A stretch of DNA of 64,000 bases from Parietichytrium sp. I65-24A. Its lineage: Eukaryota > Sar > Bigyra > Thraustochytrida > Thraustochytriidae. Below, piece after piece: positions 20,433 to 30,425 of this stretch. A model generated the notes under the pieces. The model was not told the DNA's origin. It saw nothing but the letters and a program-made list of their open reading frames with translations, and did not search any database. The DNA is taken from NCBI GenBank assembly GCA_012862575.1, contig BLSF01000036.1, positions 124,001-188,000 of the forward strand. The letters run 5' to 3'. The first letter of the stretch is position 1, and every line of letters begins with the position of its first letter. The position numbers were made by a program, and so were the translations under genes.

Positions 20433-21226
20433 CTAGATTTTACTTTTTTTCAGCATTGTTTCGAATATGCGGACAAAATATTCCACGTCTTGCGCGCCAG
20501 GAATTTCGAAAGCCATGGAATCCGCAATCGAAACCCGAAGATGGGGAACACCGTTTAACATTGTCAGCGCAAGTTCCTCCCCTGCTCCAGAAGCCCTTGC
20601 AAGTATCGATTCATGCAATTCGTCGCCTTGCAAGAATAGAGCAACTTCTTGGATCTCGTCACTTGTGAAAAGGTCGCTTTGCACTGCGGCATCCACAACT
20701 GCGCTCTCGTCGTCGAGATTATTTCCAAGAGAGTGATATTGCCGAAACAGCTGATGATCAACAATCCACTGTGCTTGCTCCCCTTTTTTTGCAAGGGTCC
20801 ACTCCGAGAGCCTGTGTGCCTTCAGGGTGCTTCCAACAGAGCCGTCGATGGTGTAAGATTCGCCGAATGGCTTTAGCATGCCTCGAAACATTTTTTCCAT
20901 CTGGTCCACCTTGAAAACGTCCCCGTTGAACTTCTTCGTGTACATCTCACGCTTGCTCAGTACCCTCCCAGGCTCCAAATTGGACATCAAAAAGTGTGGG
21001 TGCCATCGCACGCTCACCGCCAGCCTGTCGCCGTGTTTTCTTTTCAGGATTTTCAACGCCTCGGCAAGTCTCACGCTAACCAAGAAACACCACGGACACA
21101 CAAAGTCGCTCCTGCACCCGCGAGAGATTTGGTGAACGAGTTAGACGGAGATCTCAAAAACACTTTTTTCGCCCACCCGGGTACTTACACGACATCAACC
21201 CGCAGACTGATGGTTTGCTCCCCCAT
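20433..21226 (-). CDS. FrnE-like DsbA-family oxidoreductase, two exons
   Basis: Exon 1 (21226-21189, 38 nt) and exon 2 (21111-20433) give 238 residues. The 77-bp intron (GTAAGT...GCAG) interrupts codon 13, and the spliced start reads MGEQTISLRVDVVSDFVCPW. CPWC is the thioredoxin-fold redox motif of the DSBA/FrnE/2-hydroxychromene-2-carboxylate isomerase family. Family traits follow: HPHFLMSNLEP, a helical insert with SVGSTLKAHRLSEW, a central SDEIQEVALFL helix, then NGVPHLRVSIADSMAFEIPGA, which matches the GVP[xF].. cis-Pro strand. It probably acts as a cytosolic thiol-disulfide or glutathione-linked enzyme; the substrate is unknown. The 12-codon first exon is easily missed, so gene finders may start it at an internal methionine. 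Confidence 0.8.
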
Positions 21227-21618
21227 CACGCTTCACTCTGCTCCGCTTCGCCACCAGTGCCGTAGCGCAGTTTGCCACACTTGCCAGTCCGACTTCTCTG
21301 AAGTTGCTTAGCAAAAACGAATAGTTGCCTTTAGCAATTGATACATTAAATGTGAGTCCAGCAACAAGACAGAGCGACGCGACAAGTTTTTGGAATTGAA
21401 ACACCAAATTCCAAGCACCAATTCCAAACGCTGTCGAAATACCACAATCGAGGAAAAGAGGGACGAAGAGAAAAGAGAGGAAAGTGTACAAGTACTTGAT
21501 TGGCTTCAAGCATTATAAGAACAGACTAACGATGAGGCACCCCTGAAGAAACGAATTCATGACCCGAACAAACAGTCATCTGTTGGTGTCCACAGGACGC
21601 TGCTAGTTTTGGCGCAAT
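21227..21618. other. Intergenic spacer
   Basis: About 390 bp between two minus-strand genes. No gene or clear repeat is seen. Confidence 0.4.
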
Positions 21619-22470
21619 TTAACGAGCCGTATCCATCATGACGTCATCCTGAGAAGAATCTTGCGCGACATTCTCGGCATGCTCTTCTCCGTCGTCATCG
21701 AGAAACGTTAATTCGTAATGTGAGGCAGCCTTGCCCCACGAGTCATTATTGTCGTGCATGTTGTCCGCCTCTGCATTGGGCCACATCGGCAAGCGAGGCA
21801 CAGACGGAGCTGGAGGTTCATAAAGAACCATTTTGAGCTCACTCGGATCCCTCCACTCCTCATATGGCGGAGGCTTGCGGTCTTCAAGCAGCTTGGGCAT
21901 TACCCTGTCACAGATCGCAAACCGCGTCTTCTCCTCGTGCTGAGGTGCGTGACCTTTGCCAGTATAAGGTACAAGCGCAAGACATGTCTGCGCTTCTCTC
22001 TTGCGTGGGTCAACCTCCATCATCTGTTGCCCGTCACCAATCTTTGCGCGCTTCACAAAGTAGTCCACATGGTTGATCTCATCAAGCGGCCTTTTTCTTA
22101 CGCGATGCATCTCGTCAGGTGGATTTAGCCCTGAGTCCTGCCCGAGGCTACCAAGGGCGTTTGGTACATCTAACCGTCTGCGCTTAGAGCTCAAAGGCGA
22201 AAATGTATCGAGAGTATTGTTGAAGCCCCCTCCGCCGTTCAATGGCATTGTCTCCACGTTCGGTTCGCCGAAATCTTGCGAAAACCTCCGCTTCGTTCCA
22301 AACCCATACGGCGCGCTACTTTGCGGCGACTGCCGCGCTGCAAACATCTGCGGCGTCTGCTGCGCCTGGCTGCTCTGCCGAGCACTATCGGACATATCAT
22401 CCACTTGCATGCTCAAATTCTCACCTTCATTCTGCTGCCAGCCCCATCCATTCTCGCCGTTCAGTAACAT
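21619..22470 (-). CDS. Hypothetical low-complexity, probably nuclear protein
   Basis: A 283-residue single-exon frame with a good ATG at 22468-22470. The N-terminal half is Gln/Ser/Asn/Gly-rich. Clusters TKRRFSQDFGEP, SSKRRRLDVP and VRKRPLDEINHV look like nuclear localisation signals. A more ordered patch (RFAICDRVMPKLLEDRKPPPYEEW followed by DPSELKMVLYEPP) may be the functional core. The C-terminus is acidic (FLDDDGEEHAENV). No domain is recognised. Codon use and the lack of interruptions favour a real gene. Confidence 0.6.
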   Translation of the reverse strand: MLLNGENGWGWQQNEGENLSMQVDDMSDSARQSSQAQQTPQMFAARQSPQSSAPYGFGTKRRFSQDFGEPNVETMPLNGGGGFNNTLDTFSPLSSKRRRLDVPNALGSLGQDSGLNPPDEMHRVRKRPLDEINHVDYFVKRAKIGDGQQMMEVDPRKREAQTCLALVPYTGKGHAPQHEEKTRFAICDRVMPKLLEDRKPPPYEEWRDPSELKMVLYEPPAPSVPRLPMWPNAEADNMHDNNDSWGKAASHYELTFLDDDGEEHAENVAQDSSQDDVMMDTAR

Positions 22471-23984
22471 CTTTCCGCTCTCCGCAACGCGCCGTATCTC
22501 CTATCTACCACGCGACCTGACTCCGCCGCAGCCGCTACACCCCGCGCCACTTTGCCACTTTGTCACTTTGTCACGTCGCCACACACAATCTAAAGGCTAG
22601 CTTCAAACCGCAGCAGTATCACACCTCTGCCACTTGCTAAATCTCCGGTCGCAAACACTTTGAACCCTCAGAGGTGTGGGTGGTGTCCTCAATTTTGTCT
22701 CTTTCCACTTTCCACTTTCCACTTTCCACTGTCCGCGCGATAGTATCTTCTCTGGTTCCCCGCAAGTTCGGACTTATGGTGTGGTACTCGCGTACCAGAT
22801 ACCGGTACTCGATATATTTATTCACAGTCAGTAAGTTACTGCCACTCTGTTTCTGTTTCTCTTTTCGCGAGTTGGACGCACTCTTGGCTTCCTCGTTTCC
22901 GCCTTTCAAATCAAGCAACGGAGTTCTACAGTAGAAGGTAAGTGGGCCAATGTTCACTGTTACACTATGCTACACTGGCTGGTCCTGGCAGGTTGTTCTT
23001 CGAAAGTAGGAAACACCGGGTAGGATGACTAGAAGATACCGTATCCGGCTGCAGTCTTTTCGCACTGCGGAACAATTGAATGCTGAATTCTGAACTGAAG
23101 TTCGGGGGCCTAGTGAGATTAAGAGATTATTAGCAGGTTGGAGTATTCAGGTGCGCGAAGCCCCCTCTCGGGAAATCTATTGCAGGGCTAGTGAGGACCG
23201 ACATGTCGTTTGTATTACTGAATTATACTCGGCGACTAAGAGGTGGAGTGGGATACTCCGAGTGTAAAAGAAACTGGGGCATTGCCTACGAGGTTTTCAT
23301 AGGAATCCCCCCGAGAACAAGAGGAAAACTTAGAACAGTGTCCTGGAAAATTTCTAGAGGTTTCCGGAGCGCGGGTAACCACATCTAATTTCAACGTCTA
23401 GGACTCAAAGCGCTTCAACCTTTGAGCTAAAAGACATCTTATTGTAGCGTATCATAGATGATTGGAACCGAAGAACCCGAAGGGCCAAAAGATGGAAGAG
23501 GAAGAACCGAAATTCGAGACTTTGACATAGACGTCTCGCCGTGCACACAAGCCGAGATAGTAACATAGACGTCTCCCCGTGCACAAGCCGAGATAGGACA
23601 TAATTCATCCAAATGACTCTTGATCAAATGACTCAAATGGCATCAAATGACGGTCCGTTTGGTTGCACTGGCAGTGGCAGTGGCAGAGACACAGATGTTG
23701 AAGCACACCTAGAACTGCTGACACAGAGACTGAGTATGACTGAGTGTCGATAATGTCGATAAGTTGTTTGTGAAATTTGAGACATTTGAGTTACGAGTAG
23801 TGAGTTAGATGAGAGGGAAATACGCCGAGGCGGTCCTCGTTGGGCAACTGTCCATCACTGTGAGTTGTCTGAGTCATGCAGAAGGGAGAGGAGAGAGAAG
23901 AGACGAGCAGCTGTCAATCTGTCCTTGTTCAAGGAGCGGCTTGCTCGTGAGGAATAGAAGACTACCGCGCCCGCACCGGTGAAC
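22471..23984. other. 1.5-kb divergent intergenic region
   Basis: No gene is supported. It contains a 4-copy CTTTCCA repeat at 22701-22728, a TACCGGTA palindrome at 22800-22807, the 11-mer CACAGTCAGTA at 22823-22833, and a short AGTGGC repeat near 23670. A stretch near 23400-23435 read on the minus strand looks like the D-arm of a tRNA but lacks the rest. Confidence 0.45.
22701..22728. repeat. Tandem repeat, CTTTCCA x 4 (7-bp unit)
   Basis: Four perfect 7-bp copies, about 230 bp upstream of the ATG of the minus-strand hypothetical gene. Confidence 0.9.
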
Positions 23985-26750
23985 ATGGCGAGCCACCATC
24001 GAGATTGGAGGCGATATAACGTGCAGGATACGTTTACAGCGTCGATTCGATTCTTAAACTCCGCTGCAGAGTCCGGGCTGGAGACCTCGAATGCGGACAA
24101 ACTCAGGTTGTATGGGTATTACAAGCAAGCAACTGAAGGAACCTGCAGAAAGTCTCGGCCGCCACAAGAACAAATAATCGACCTCACCAAGTGGCGAGCA
24201 TGGAAGGCCACCAGTGCCTTGTCGCGTACAGAGGCAATGCGGGGTTACATAGGGGTGGTGGACAACATTGCCCCTGGTTGGCGGGAGCGGGAAGGCATCG
24301 GAAACATGCCTGATTCACCTGCATGTACTCCTAAAGCGCCCGTTTCGGAGGTTCCGAGCAGCACTCCAGAAGGTGGAGTGGCTGGCGTGCTATATCGTCA
24401 AAGAGATACAGAGCGTGGCTGGGCGACGCGCTACTTTGTCTTGGAAGGCCAAATCCTATTTCAGTATCAAAGCAGCCGCGACAATTATCCCGATGGGGTG
24501 GTGTACTTGAAAGACTGTAACTTTTCATTGGACGCCAACGCCCTTCAGGCTGTCACGGAAAGCGGCGCGAGCCTTTACCCAATCTTGATCTTTCACGAGG
24601 GGACCAGAAAGAGAGTTCGGCTAGGGTCTAAAAGCTTGCAAGACGCCAAGCGCTGGCTTGATGCCTTCCGTGAATGTAATAAAACTGAGTCCTCAAGCAG
24701 GTCTGCGTCAAGTGTTGAAATAAAGGAGGATGGCCACGGGGAAGAAATCCAACGGCAGATTAATGACCTCATTGGTTCGTATGCCGAAGTAGATTCTCTT
24801 CTCAAGGAGTCGGATTGCCAAAGCCCGTCAGCCCGATACCAAGCATACCGCGAAAAGCTACTCACTGAGCGACGAAGGGATTACTCGGCGAAGAAAGCCG
24901 ACGATGCAAAGCTCAGCTCTTGGAGAGACCAAGCAAAACGTTTCGAGTTTCCGGCGGAGTATGCAGCAGCAGTTGGCGAAGCAGTGGAAGAGATGGTCAA
25001 GTTTACAAACAACCTCTCCACGTTGTGGAAGACTTACTTTGCGGTTGACGGAATTGAGTGTTTTACGAGTCAGCACGATGCATTGGATGGAGCCGGCCTT
25101 GGCCGTGCAGAAATCAAGGCCTCTGGGCTTGCAATCCTCGATGTGTTTTGGGACCTAAGTCAGCGCCACCGGGTGGATCCTCTCTTTGCAAAAGGTAGAA
25201 TTGTCGAGCAGTTTGGGACCCAGACTCGGGTTGAGCACATATTGTACAAATCCATTTGGCCAACTACTGCGAGGGATTTCTGCAACATCTCTCACTGGAG
25301 AATTTTGGAGGACGGGTCCACGATTGTAATTGCCTCACGCTCTGTAACTCATCCGCACTGCCCTCCGCAGAGCGGTGCAATTCGTGCACATCTTCACGGT
25401 TCAGGTCTCGTGATCAAGCAAATATCACTATCGCCTCCCTGCTCAGAGGTCTTTTATTTCATCCACTCGGATCCTATGGGTTCCATTCCGAGTATTTTCA
25501 TCCGCAGCGTCCAAGGGCGCCGCCCAATGATACTTCAGCAACTTCGAAACTACGTGGAGCCCCGCGTCAGAACTGCAAACAGTGAACCTCTCCACCGACA
25601 GCGAACCGCAGCAAAGTCCACGGAGGACCCTGTTCAGCTTGCAACGCCAACAGCAACAACGTTCATCGCCAATCAGAAGCGAGCAGTTCCTCCAAGGCTC
25701 AGAACCGGAACAGGATATCAGGAGACAGCCAAGGATGACAATAACCAGACCATCGGAATTCACACCAAAGAAGAGTTGACTTGCGGCAACGCCGCCACGT
25801 TCAAGCGAAGGCTGACACTTCCGCGAAGGATGCATCTTGGGCAGGAATCAGAAGAGAGATCTTCTGGAGAGAAGAACTGCGTAGATTCAGCCTTGTGCCC
25901 AGCCACGAGCGCTTTGAGCCAAGTTCAAAGTGTTTCGGATAGGATATTCGCGGCATTGGCTGGTTCCTTGCTCATAGGAGCGCTCTTTACATTCAGCAAT
26001 ATAGACTCACTGTGGCCCTTCGGTGCGGCGATCGGAGCGCTGTGTTTTGGCGTGGCAGTGCAAGGACTTGAACGACATGGCGCTTCGAATGGCTTGGTTT
26101 TGACCTGCGAGGTGGATCTTACAAGAGCAAATGAGTGGCTTCATTCGCAACGCGGAGCAATCTTGCAAGAGCCTGGCATCAATTCCATGAATCGCCCGGT
26201 CTCTCTCCTACATTTGGTCACAAAAGCGTTTGCCACGGTTTTGCAAAACAATAGTGAGGCTCCCGGTGATTCTTTGATTCTCTTGCGCTCTTTCAGTCGT
26301 GGAGGTCTTTGCAAGAGCTTGCAACTTGAGCTGAGTGATGACACGACAGTGCAAGACATTGCGAATATTGTCGCTTCAAGCACTTGCGCAGGTGCCCAGG
26401 CTCCTCTGGTATCATATTCGCCACTCTGTCCTGAATGGCTTGCAGCCATGGTGCTTGGGTTCAATGAGAAGTATCTTCGCGCACAAGCGCACAACGCAAT
26501 CATATCTGACTACGGCAGTCTTGGAATCGATCACATCTCTCCGCCTCGTGACACGTCAGCAAATTTGGAGTTGTGCATTGGAAAGGTACGACAGCAGCCG
26601 GCTCTGAATGGCACAAGTATATCGTGGAAGCCAGTTGTTTATATATCCGGATCCTTCGCCACCAAAACCTATGATCTAACTCGAGCATCACGCCAAATGA
26701 ACGACTTGCGCCGCCTCTTGCAACATCCTGAAGTTTTGCAAAACACTTGA
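23985..26750 (+). CDS. ACBP-PH-START-membrane-acyltransferase-like multidomain protein
   Basis: A single intronless frame of 921 residues from the ATG at 23985. Domains in order: acyl-CoA-binding domain about 12-98 (DKLRLYGYYKQATEG and KWRAWKATSALS are diagnostic); PH domain about 131-232 (GVLYRQRDTERGWATRYFVL, ending AKRWLDAFREC); START lipid-transfer domain about 322-526 (AEIKASGLAILDVFWDL, EHILYKSIWPTTARDFCNIS, QLRNYVEPR); two membrane spans about 654-695; and a C-terminal 700-921 region resembling the catalytic domain of 2-oxoacid dehydrogenase E2/CAT acyltransferases (LTCEVDLTRANEW, LLHLVTKAFATVL, ISDYGSLGI, PPR). Its DHRxxDG catalytic signature is not clear, so activity is doubtful. It probably tethers to a membrane and moves or senses acyl-CoA and other lipids. 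Confidence 0.85.
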   Translation: MASHHRDWRRYNVQDTFTASIRFLNSAAESGLETSNADKLRLYGYYKQATEGTCRKSRPPQEQIIDLTKWRAWKATSALSRTEAMRGYIGVVDNIAPGWREREGIGNMPDSPACTPKAPVSEVPSSTPEGGVAGVLYRQRDTERGWATRYFVLEGQILFQYQSSRDNYPDGVVYLKDCNFSLDANALQAVTESGASLYPILIFHEGTRKRVRLGSKSLQDAKRWLDAFRECNKTESSSRSASSVEIKEDGHGEEIQRQINDLIGSYAEVDSLLKESDCQSPSARYQAYREKLLTERRRDYSAKKADDAKLSSWRDQAKRFEFPAEYAAAVGEAVEEMVKFTNNLSTLWKTYFAVDGIECFTSQHDALDGAGLGRAEIKASGLAILDVFWDLSQRHRVDPLFAKGRIVEQFGTQTRVEHILYKSIWPTTARDFCNISHWRILEDGSTIVIASRSVTHPHCPPQSGAIRAHLHGSGLVIKQISLSPPCSEVFYFIHSDPMGSIPSIFIRSVQGRRPMILQQLRNYVEPRVRTANSEPLHRQRTAAKSTEDPVQLATPTATTFIANQKRAVPPRLRTGTGYQETAKDDNNQTIGIHTKEELTCGNAATFKRRLTLPRRMHLGQESEERSSGEKNCVDSALCPATSALSQVQSVSDRIFAALAGSLLIGALFTFSNIDSLWPFGAAIGALCFGVAVQGLERHGASNGLVLTCEVDLTRANEWLHSQRGAILQEPGINSMNRPVSLLHLVTKAFATVLQNNSEAPGDSLILLRSFSRGGLCKSLQLELSDDTTVQDIANIVASSTCAGAQAPLVSYSPLCPEWLAAMVLGFNEKYLRAQAHNAIISDYGSLGIDHISPPRDTSANLELCIGKVRQQPALNGTSISWKPVVYISGSFATKTYDLTRASRQMNDLRRLLQHPEVLQNT

Positions 26751-27922
26751 TGCTTTCGAATTAGTTCATTCGATCGCTGAATACAATTTTCAAGCATATC
26801 ATGCAATAATCCAACCATCTTTCGCGAATCATTCGATAGTCTTACAACCATCCTCTGGCGCACGATTCTTCGATTCTGTTGGCCGGAGGAGCGTCTGAGA
26901 CTGCGTGGATCATGGATCCAAGCGCTGTTCCAAGTTGAAACCGTCAATTTTTTTTTTTTGCCACGCTGTTAGATCCACTTCTCCTATGCTATTTCTTATC
27001 GTCGCTCCTGGCACGTCATCTAAAACCACACTTTTATACTCTCCTTACTGGGTACCGCAACCATCTCTTATTGGTCTCACCAGATCCTATAGACAGCTAC
27101 TATCTGGTAGAACTACTCATGAAAGAGGTCTCTTGCTAGCCCCAAGCTTAACCGGAGCATAGTGCTCGCAAGTAGGACCCCATTAATTTTCCGTAAACAA
27201 GCATAGAGACATTATAAGAGTGGTTAGACTCATAGCTCACACACACTCTAAATTTTTTTTCCTGAATTCTGAATGGTGTATCCATCCCCCTCTCAGCGAA
27301 ATGGGAAGGAGTGAGAGAGGGAAAGCTGGCAAGCGTTATCTCCACATAGCGACTGCCTCTAGCGCGCCCCTTTCTCCCTCTCTCTCCCTCCTTCCCTCCC
27401 TCTTCCCTCTTCCCCCTCCCTCCCTACCCTCCCTCCTCCAATCCTTCCTTACACTGTTAATTAAGAATTGCAATGTAATGCATGTAGTGGGATGTAATGC
27501 CATGCCCATGTCCAAATCCAGTCTTACCGCCACGCGTAAGCGGCCGCTAGTCGAAGAGCACCGCACTGCACTGGCACTGTGATACTCTGTGCACCATTTT
27601 GACAACTTTAACGCTTTAACGACCGAGGAAGCGGGAGATGGAGAATGGACACAGAGAAAGACAAAGAGAAGAGAGACAAATAGACAAGTAGACAAATAGA
27701 AACGAGACAAAGAGAAAGAGACGGAGAGACGGAGAAGCAGTCAGCATTCAGCATTCAGCAGTCAGCAGTCAGCAGTGTCAATCAAGAGTGCGGTTGAGCG
27801 TGAGCTTGTGAGGGTGAGGAAGAGGAGGAAAGCAGTCCGCGAACTGCAAGATAAGCGAAGAGGAGAAGAGAAAAGGAAAGGAAAAGGAAAAGAGAGAGCC
27901 GCCGAGCACGGTCTGCGAGAAA
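26751..27922. other. 1.17-kb intergenic region with pyrimidine tract
   Basis: Located upstream of GFAT. It holds a long pyrimidine-only-like tract (about 27366-27441, CCCTC/CTTCC words) and, closer to the ATG, a purine-rich leader with AGACAAATAGACAAGTAGAC-type and CAGCATTCAGC repeats (27660-27780). No gene is seen. Confidence 0.5.
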
Positions 27923-29968
27923 ATGTGCGGGATCATCGCGTACGTGGGAGATGGGAACACGATCGATGTGCTGATTGAAGGGCTGCAGCGGATGGAGTAC
28001 AGGGGGTACGATTCCGCAGGGGTGGCCGTGATCACGGCGGATGACTCCAAGCTGCAGATCGAGAAGAAGGCTGGAAAGGTTGCCAACTTGAAGGGAGCGT
28101 GTGCCGGCCGGCCTTTCTCCAACAATGCACAAATCGGAATCGCGCACACCAGGTGGGCAACGCACGGACCGCCAAGCGATAGAAACTCGCACCCTCACGC
28201 CTCCTCCGACGGCAAGGTTGCGATTGTGCATAACGGAATCATTGAAAATTACCAGTCTTTGAAGAAAAAGCTCACCGCACTCGGGTACACGTTTCAGAGC
28301 GATACCGACACGGAGGTCCTCGTTGCTTTGATCAGGCATGTACAAAGCCTGGAGCCGGACTTGCCCCTTGCTTCGGCGGTGAGCTTGGCGCTTACCCATG
28401 TGCGCGGAGCCTACGGAATCGCGGTCCTGGACGAACGCAACCCAAACGTTCTCATTGGAGCGCGGAAAGGATCTCCTCTCATCCTTGGAATCGGGAAGGA
28501 CTGTCTTCTTCTCGCCTCTGACGCAACCGCCGTCGTTGGAATCACTGAAAAGGTGATTTACCTGGAAGAAGAGGATCTTGTGGAGTGCATCCGTGAGGTT
28601 CAGGAAGACGGAACCATCAAGCACAAGTTCTCCATCGCAAGCATGAAGCGCGACACCCTCGCAGTGTCCAGACCAGATGAATTTGAAGCAGCCATCAGAG
28701 GCAGAGCAGAGTCTTTCATCTCTTCAGACGACGAGACTGTGGTTCATGGGACCCGCCTCGATCGGTCTCTCCGCCGCCAGATGACCTTGTCCAACTTGGC
28801 CATCTCCTCAAGTGTGTACCGAAAGATGCACGAGCTCAACATGAACCTTGAGACCATCGAAAAGGGTGGTTTTGATCATTTTATGCTTAAGGAAATTATG
28901 GAGCAGCCAAAGGTGTTGCGCGATTGCATGCGCGGCCGCATTAATGAATCCACCGGAGAAATCACGCTGGGGGGACTTAAAGATGTGGCTGACAAAATTC
29001 TAGCCGCTCGCAGAATCATCATCTGCGCTTGCGGTACCTCGTACCACTCCGGTCTCGTGGGGGAGTATCTGATTGAAAGCTTTGCTAAGATCCCAGTGGA
29101 GGTTGAGTACGCTTCCGAGTTCCGGTATCGCAACCCCGTCTTATTTCCTGACGACATCATCATCGTCATTAGTCAGTCTGGAGAGACAGCGGATACTTTG
29201 GAGGCCATTCGCATCGCAAAAGAGTCCAATTGTACGGCCATCGGAATTGTGAACGTGGTTGGGTCGAGTATTGCTCGCGCCACGGATGCTGGTATCTACC
29301 TGCACGTAGGCCCAGAGATCGGTGTTGCCTCCACCAAGGCATTCACGGGCCAGGTCGTCGCTCTCACCATGATTGCAATTTACCTCGCTGCTAAGAAAGG
29401 CGCACTGGAGGAGTCTGAAGCTCTGGATTACGGCAAACAGCTGTGGGCCGTCCCAGAAAAGATCGAGTCGATGCTCTGTGATAGCAATTTGGAGAAGGTT
29501 CAGAGTCTTGCCACCACCTATCGCTACGCTCACAACTTTTTGTATCTTGGCCGCGGCTACAACTACCCTGTGGCATTGGAGGGTGCTCTCAAGCTCAAGG
29601 AGATCAGCTACATTCACGCCGAGGGCTACCCAGCTGCGGAGATGAAGCACGGGCCAATCGCCCTGATTGATCAGATGATGCCCGTTGTCATCATCGCACC
29701 AAAGCACGACGCCACCTACGAGAAGGTAAAGTCCGGCATTGAGGAGGTCGTGGCTCGTAAGGGTTCAGTCATTTCGGTGACCACCGAGGGCAACAGAGAT
29801 CTGGACAATCTTTCCGAATATGTTCTCGAAACCCCAGCGGTGGCGGAGTTCTTGACCCCGATCGTCTCCGTGATTCACTTGCAGCTCTTGTCATACTACA
29901 TTGCAAAAATGAGAGGCTGTGAGATTGACCAGCCTCGCAACCTTGCAAAGTCCGTCACAGTGGAGTAA
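27923..29968 (+). CDS. Glutamine--fructose-6-phosphate aminotransferase (GFAT)
   Basis: A 681-residue enzyme that makes glucosamine-6-phosphate from fructose-6-phosphate and glutamine, the entry step to UDP-GlcNAc for chitin, glycoproteins and GPI anchors. The protein starts MCGIIAYVGD with Cys2 as the N-terminal nucleophile of the glutaminase domain (HTRWATHGPPSDRNSHPH, HNGIIENY). A eukaryote-type insert (about 220-300) links it to two SIS sugar-isomerase domains: CGTSYHSGLVGEY, SQSGETADTLEA, STKAFTGQV, GRGYNYPVALEGALKLKE and AEGYPAAEMKHGPIAL. It ends with the family's PRNLAKSVTVE. Single exon; the ATG at 27923 must be the start because Cys2 is catalytic. Confidence 0.97.
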   Translation: MCGIIAYVGDGNTIDVLIEGLQRMEYRGYDSAGVAVITADDSKLQIEKKAGKVANLKGACAGRPFSNNAQIGIAHTRWATHGPPSDRNSHPHASSDGKVAIVHNGIIENYQSLKKKLTALGYTFQSDTDTEVLVALIRHVQSLEPDLPLASAVSLALTHVRGAYGIAVLDERNPNVLIGARKGSPLILGIGKDCLLLASDATAVVGITEKVIYLEEEDLVECIREVQEDGTIKHKFSIASMKRDTLAVSRPDEFEAAIRGRAESFISSDDETVVHGTRLDRSLRRQMTLSNLAISSSVYRKMHELNMNLETIEKGGFDHFMLKEIMEQPKVLRDCMRGRINESTGEITLGGLKDVADKILAARRIIICACGTSYHSGLVGEYLIESFAKIPVEVEYASEFRYRNPVLFPDDIIIVISQSGETADTLEAIRIAKESNCTAIGIVNVVGSSIARATDAGIYLHVGPEIGVASTKAFTGQVVALTMIAIYLAAKKGALEESEALDYGKQLWAVPEKIESMLCDSNLEKVQSLATTYRYAHNFLYLGRGYNYPVALEGALKLKEISYIHAEGYPAAEMKHGPIALIDQMMPVVIIAPKHDATYEKVKSGIEEVVARKGSVISVTTEGNRDLDNLSEYVLETPAVAEFLTPIVSVIHLQLLSYYIAKMRGCEIDQPRNLAKSVTVE

Positions 29969-30425
29969 ATATCGAATAGAGCAGAATGTTCGCGTCGATG
30001 AGAACCTGTAGTCTCTTTGTCGGAAGTTTTGGGCAGCGCAACTTGAACAGCGAACGAACTTGATGCCATGACACAACACTTCTTCTCTTTTTTACATTCT
30101 TCAAGTTTTCTTCTGATTTTTTAATTACAAAACGAAAAGATTCCTTTCGCAACCTTTTAGCCTATGTTGGTCTCACTGGCACTTATTCGAAACAGGTTAA
30201 ACGCGAACTTTACTCGCGCTGTTGATGGGTATACATACCGATACTCAAAGGAGCTGCTTCCGAAACCTGGACGCACAGGATTCACTGTGAGGAATAAAAT
30301 TAGTCGCAGGGTGGGTCTTTTGGTTTCTGAGTTTCATTATGAATTCGATGTTGATGATACGTTGTTGTGCCAGGTTGCACAGAGCCGGTGTTTCGTTTTG
30401 GGTACATTCAGATGCAGGAGTGGTT
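29969..30425. other. Convergent intergenic spacer
   Basis: About 457 bp between the 3' ends of GFAT and CENP-C. No gene is seen. Confidence 0.5.

Noticed and set aside
23370-23436. Minus-strand tRNA-like D-arm (TTAGCTCAAAGGTTGAAGC)
   Set aside because: The A-box-like part is suggestive, but there is no matching anticodon stem, no TTCRA T-loop and no closed acceptor stem within tRNA distance, so neither a tRNA nor a SINE can be supported.
27782-28624. A 280-codon minus-strand open frame
   Set aside because: It is antisense to GFAT and its leader, with no domain; it is a shadow of that gene's codon bias.
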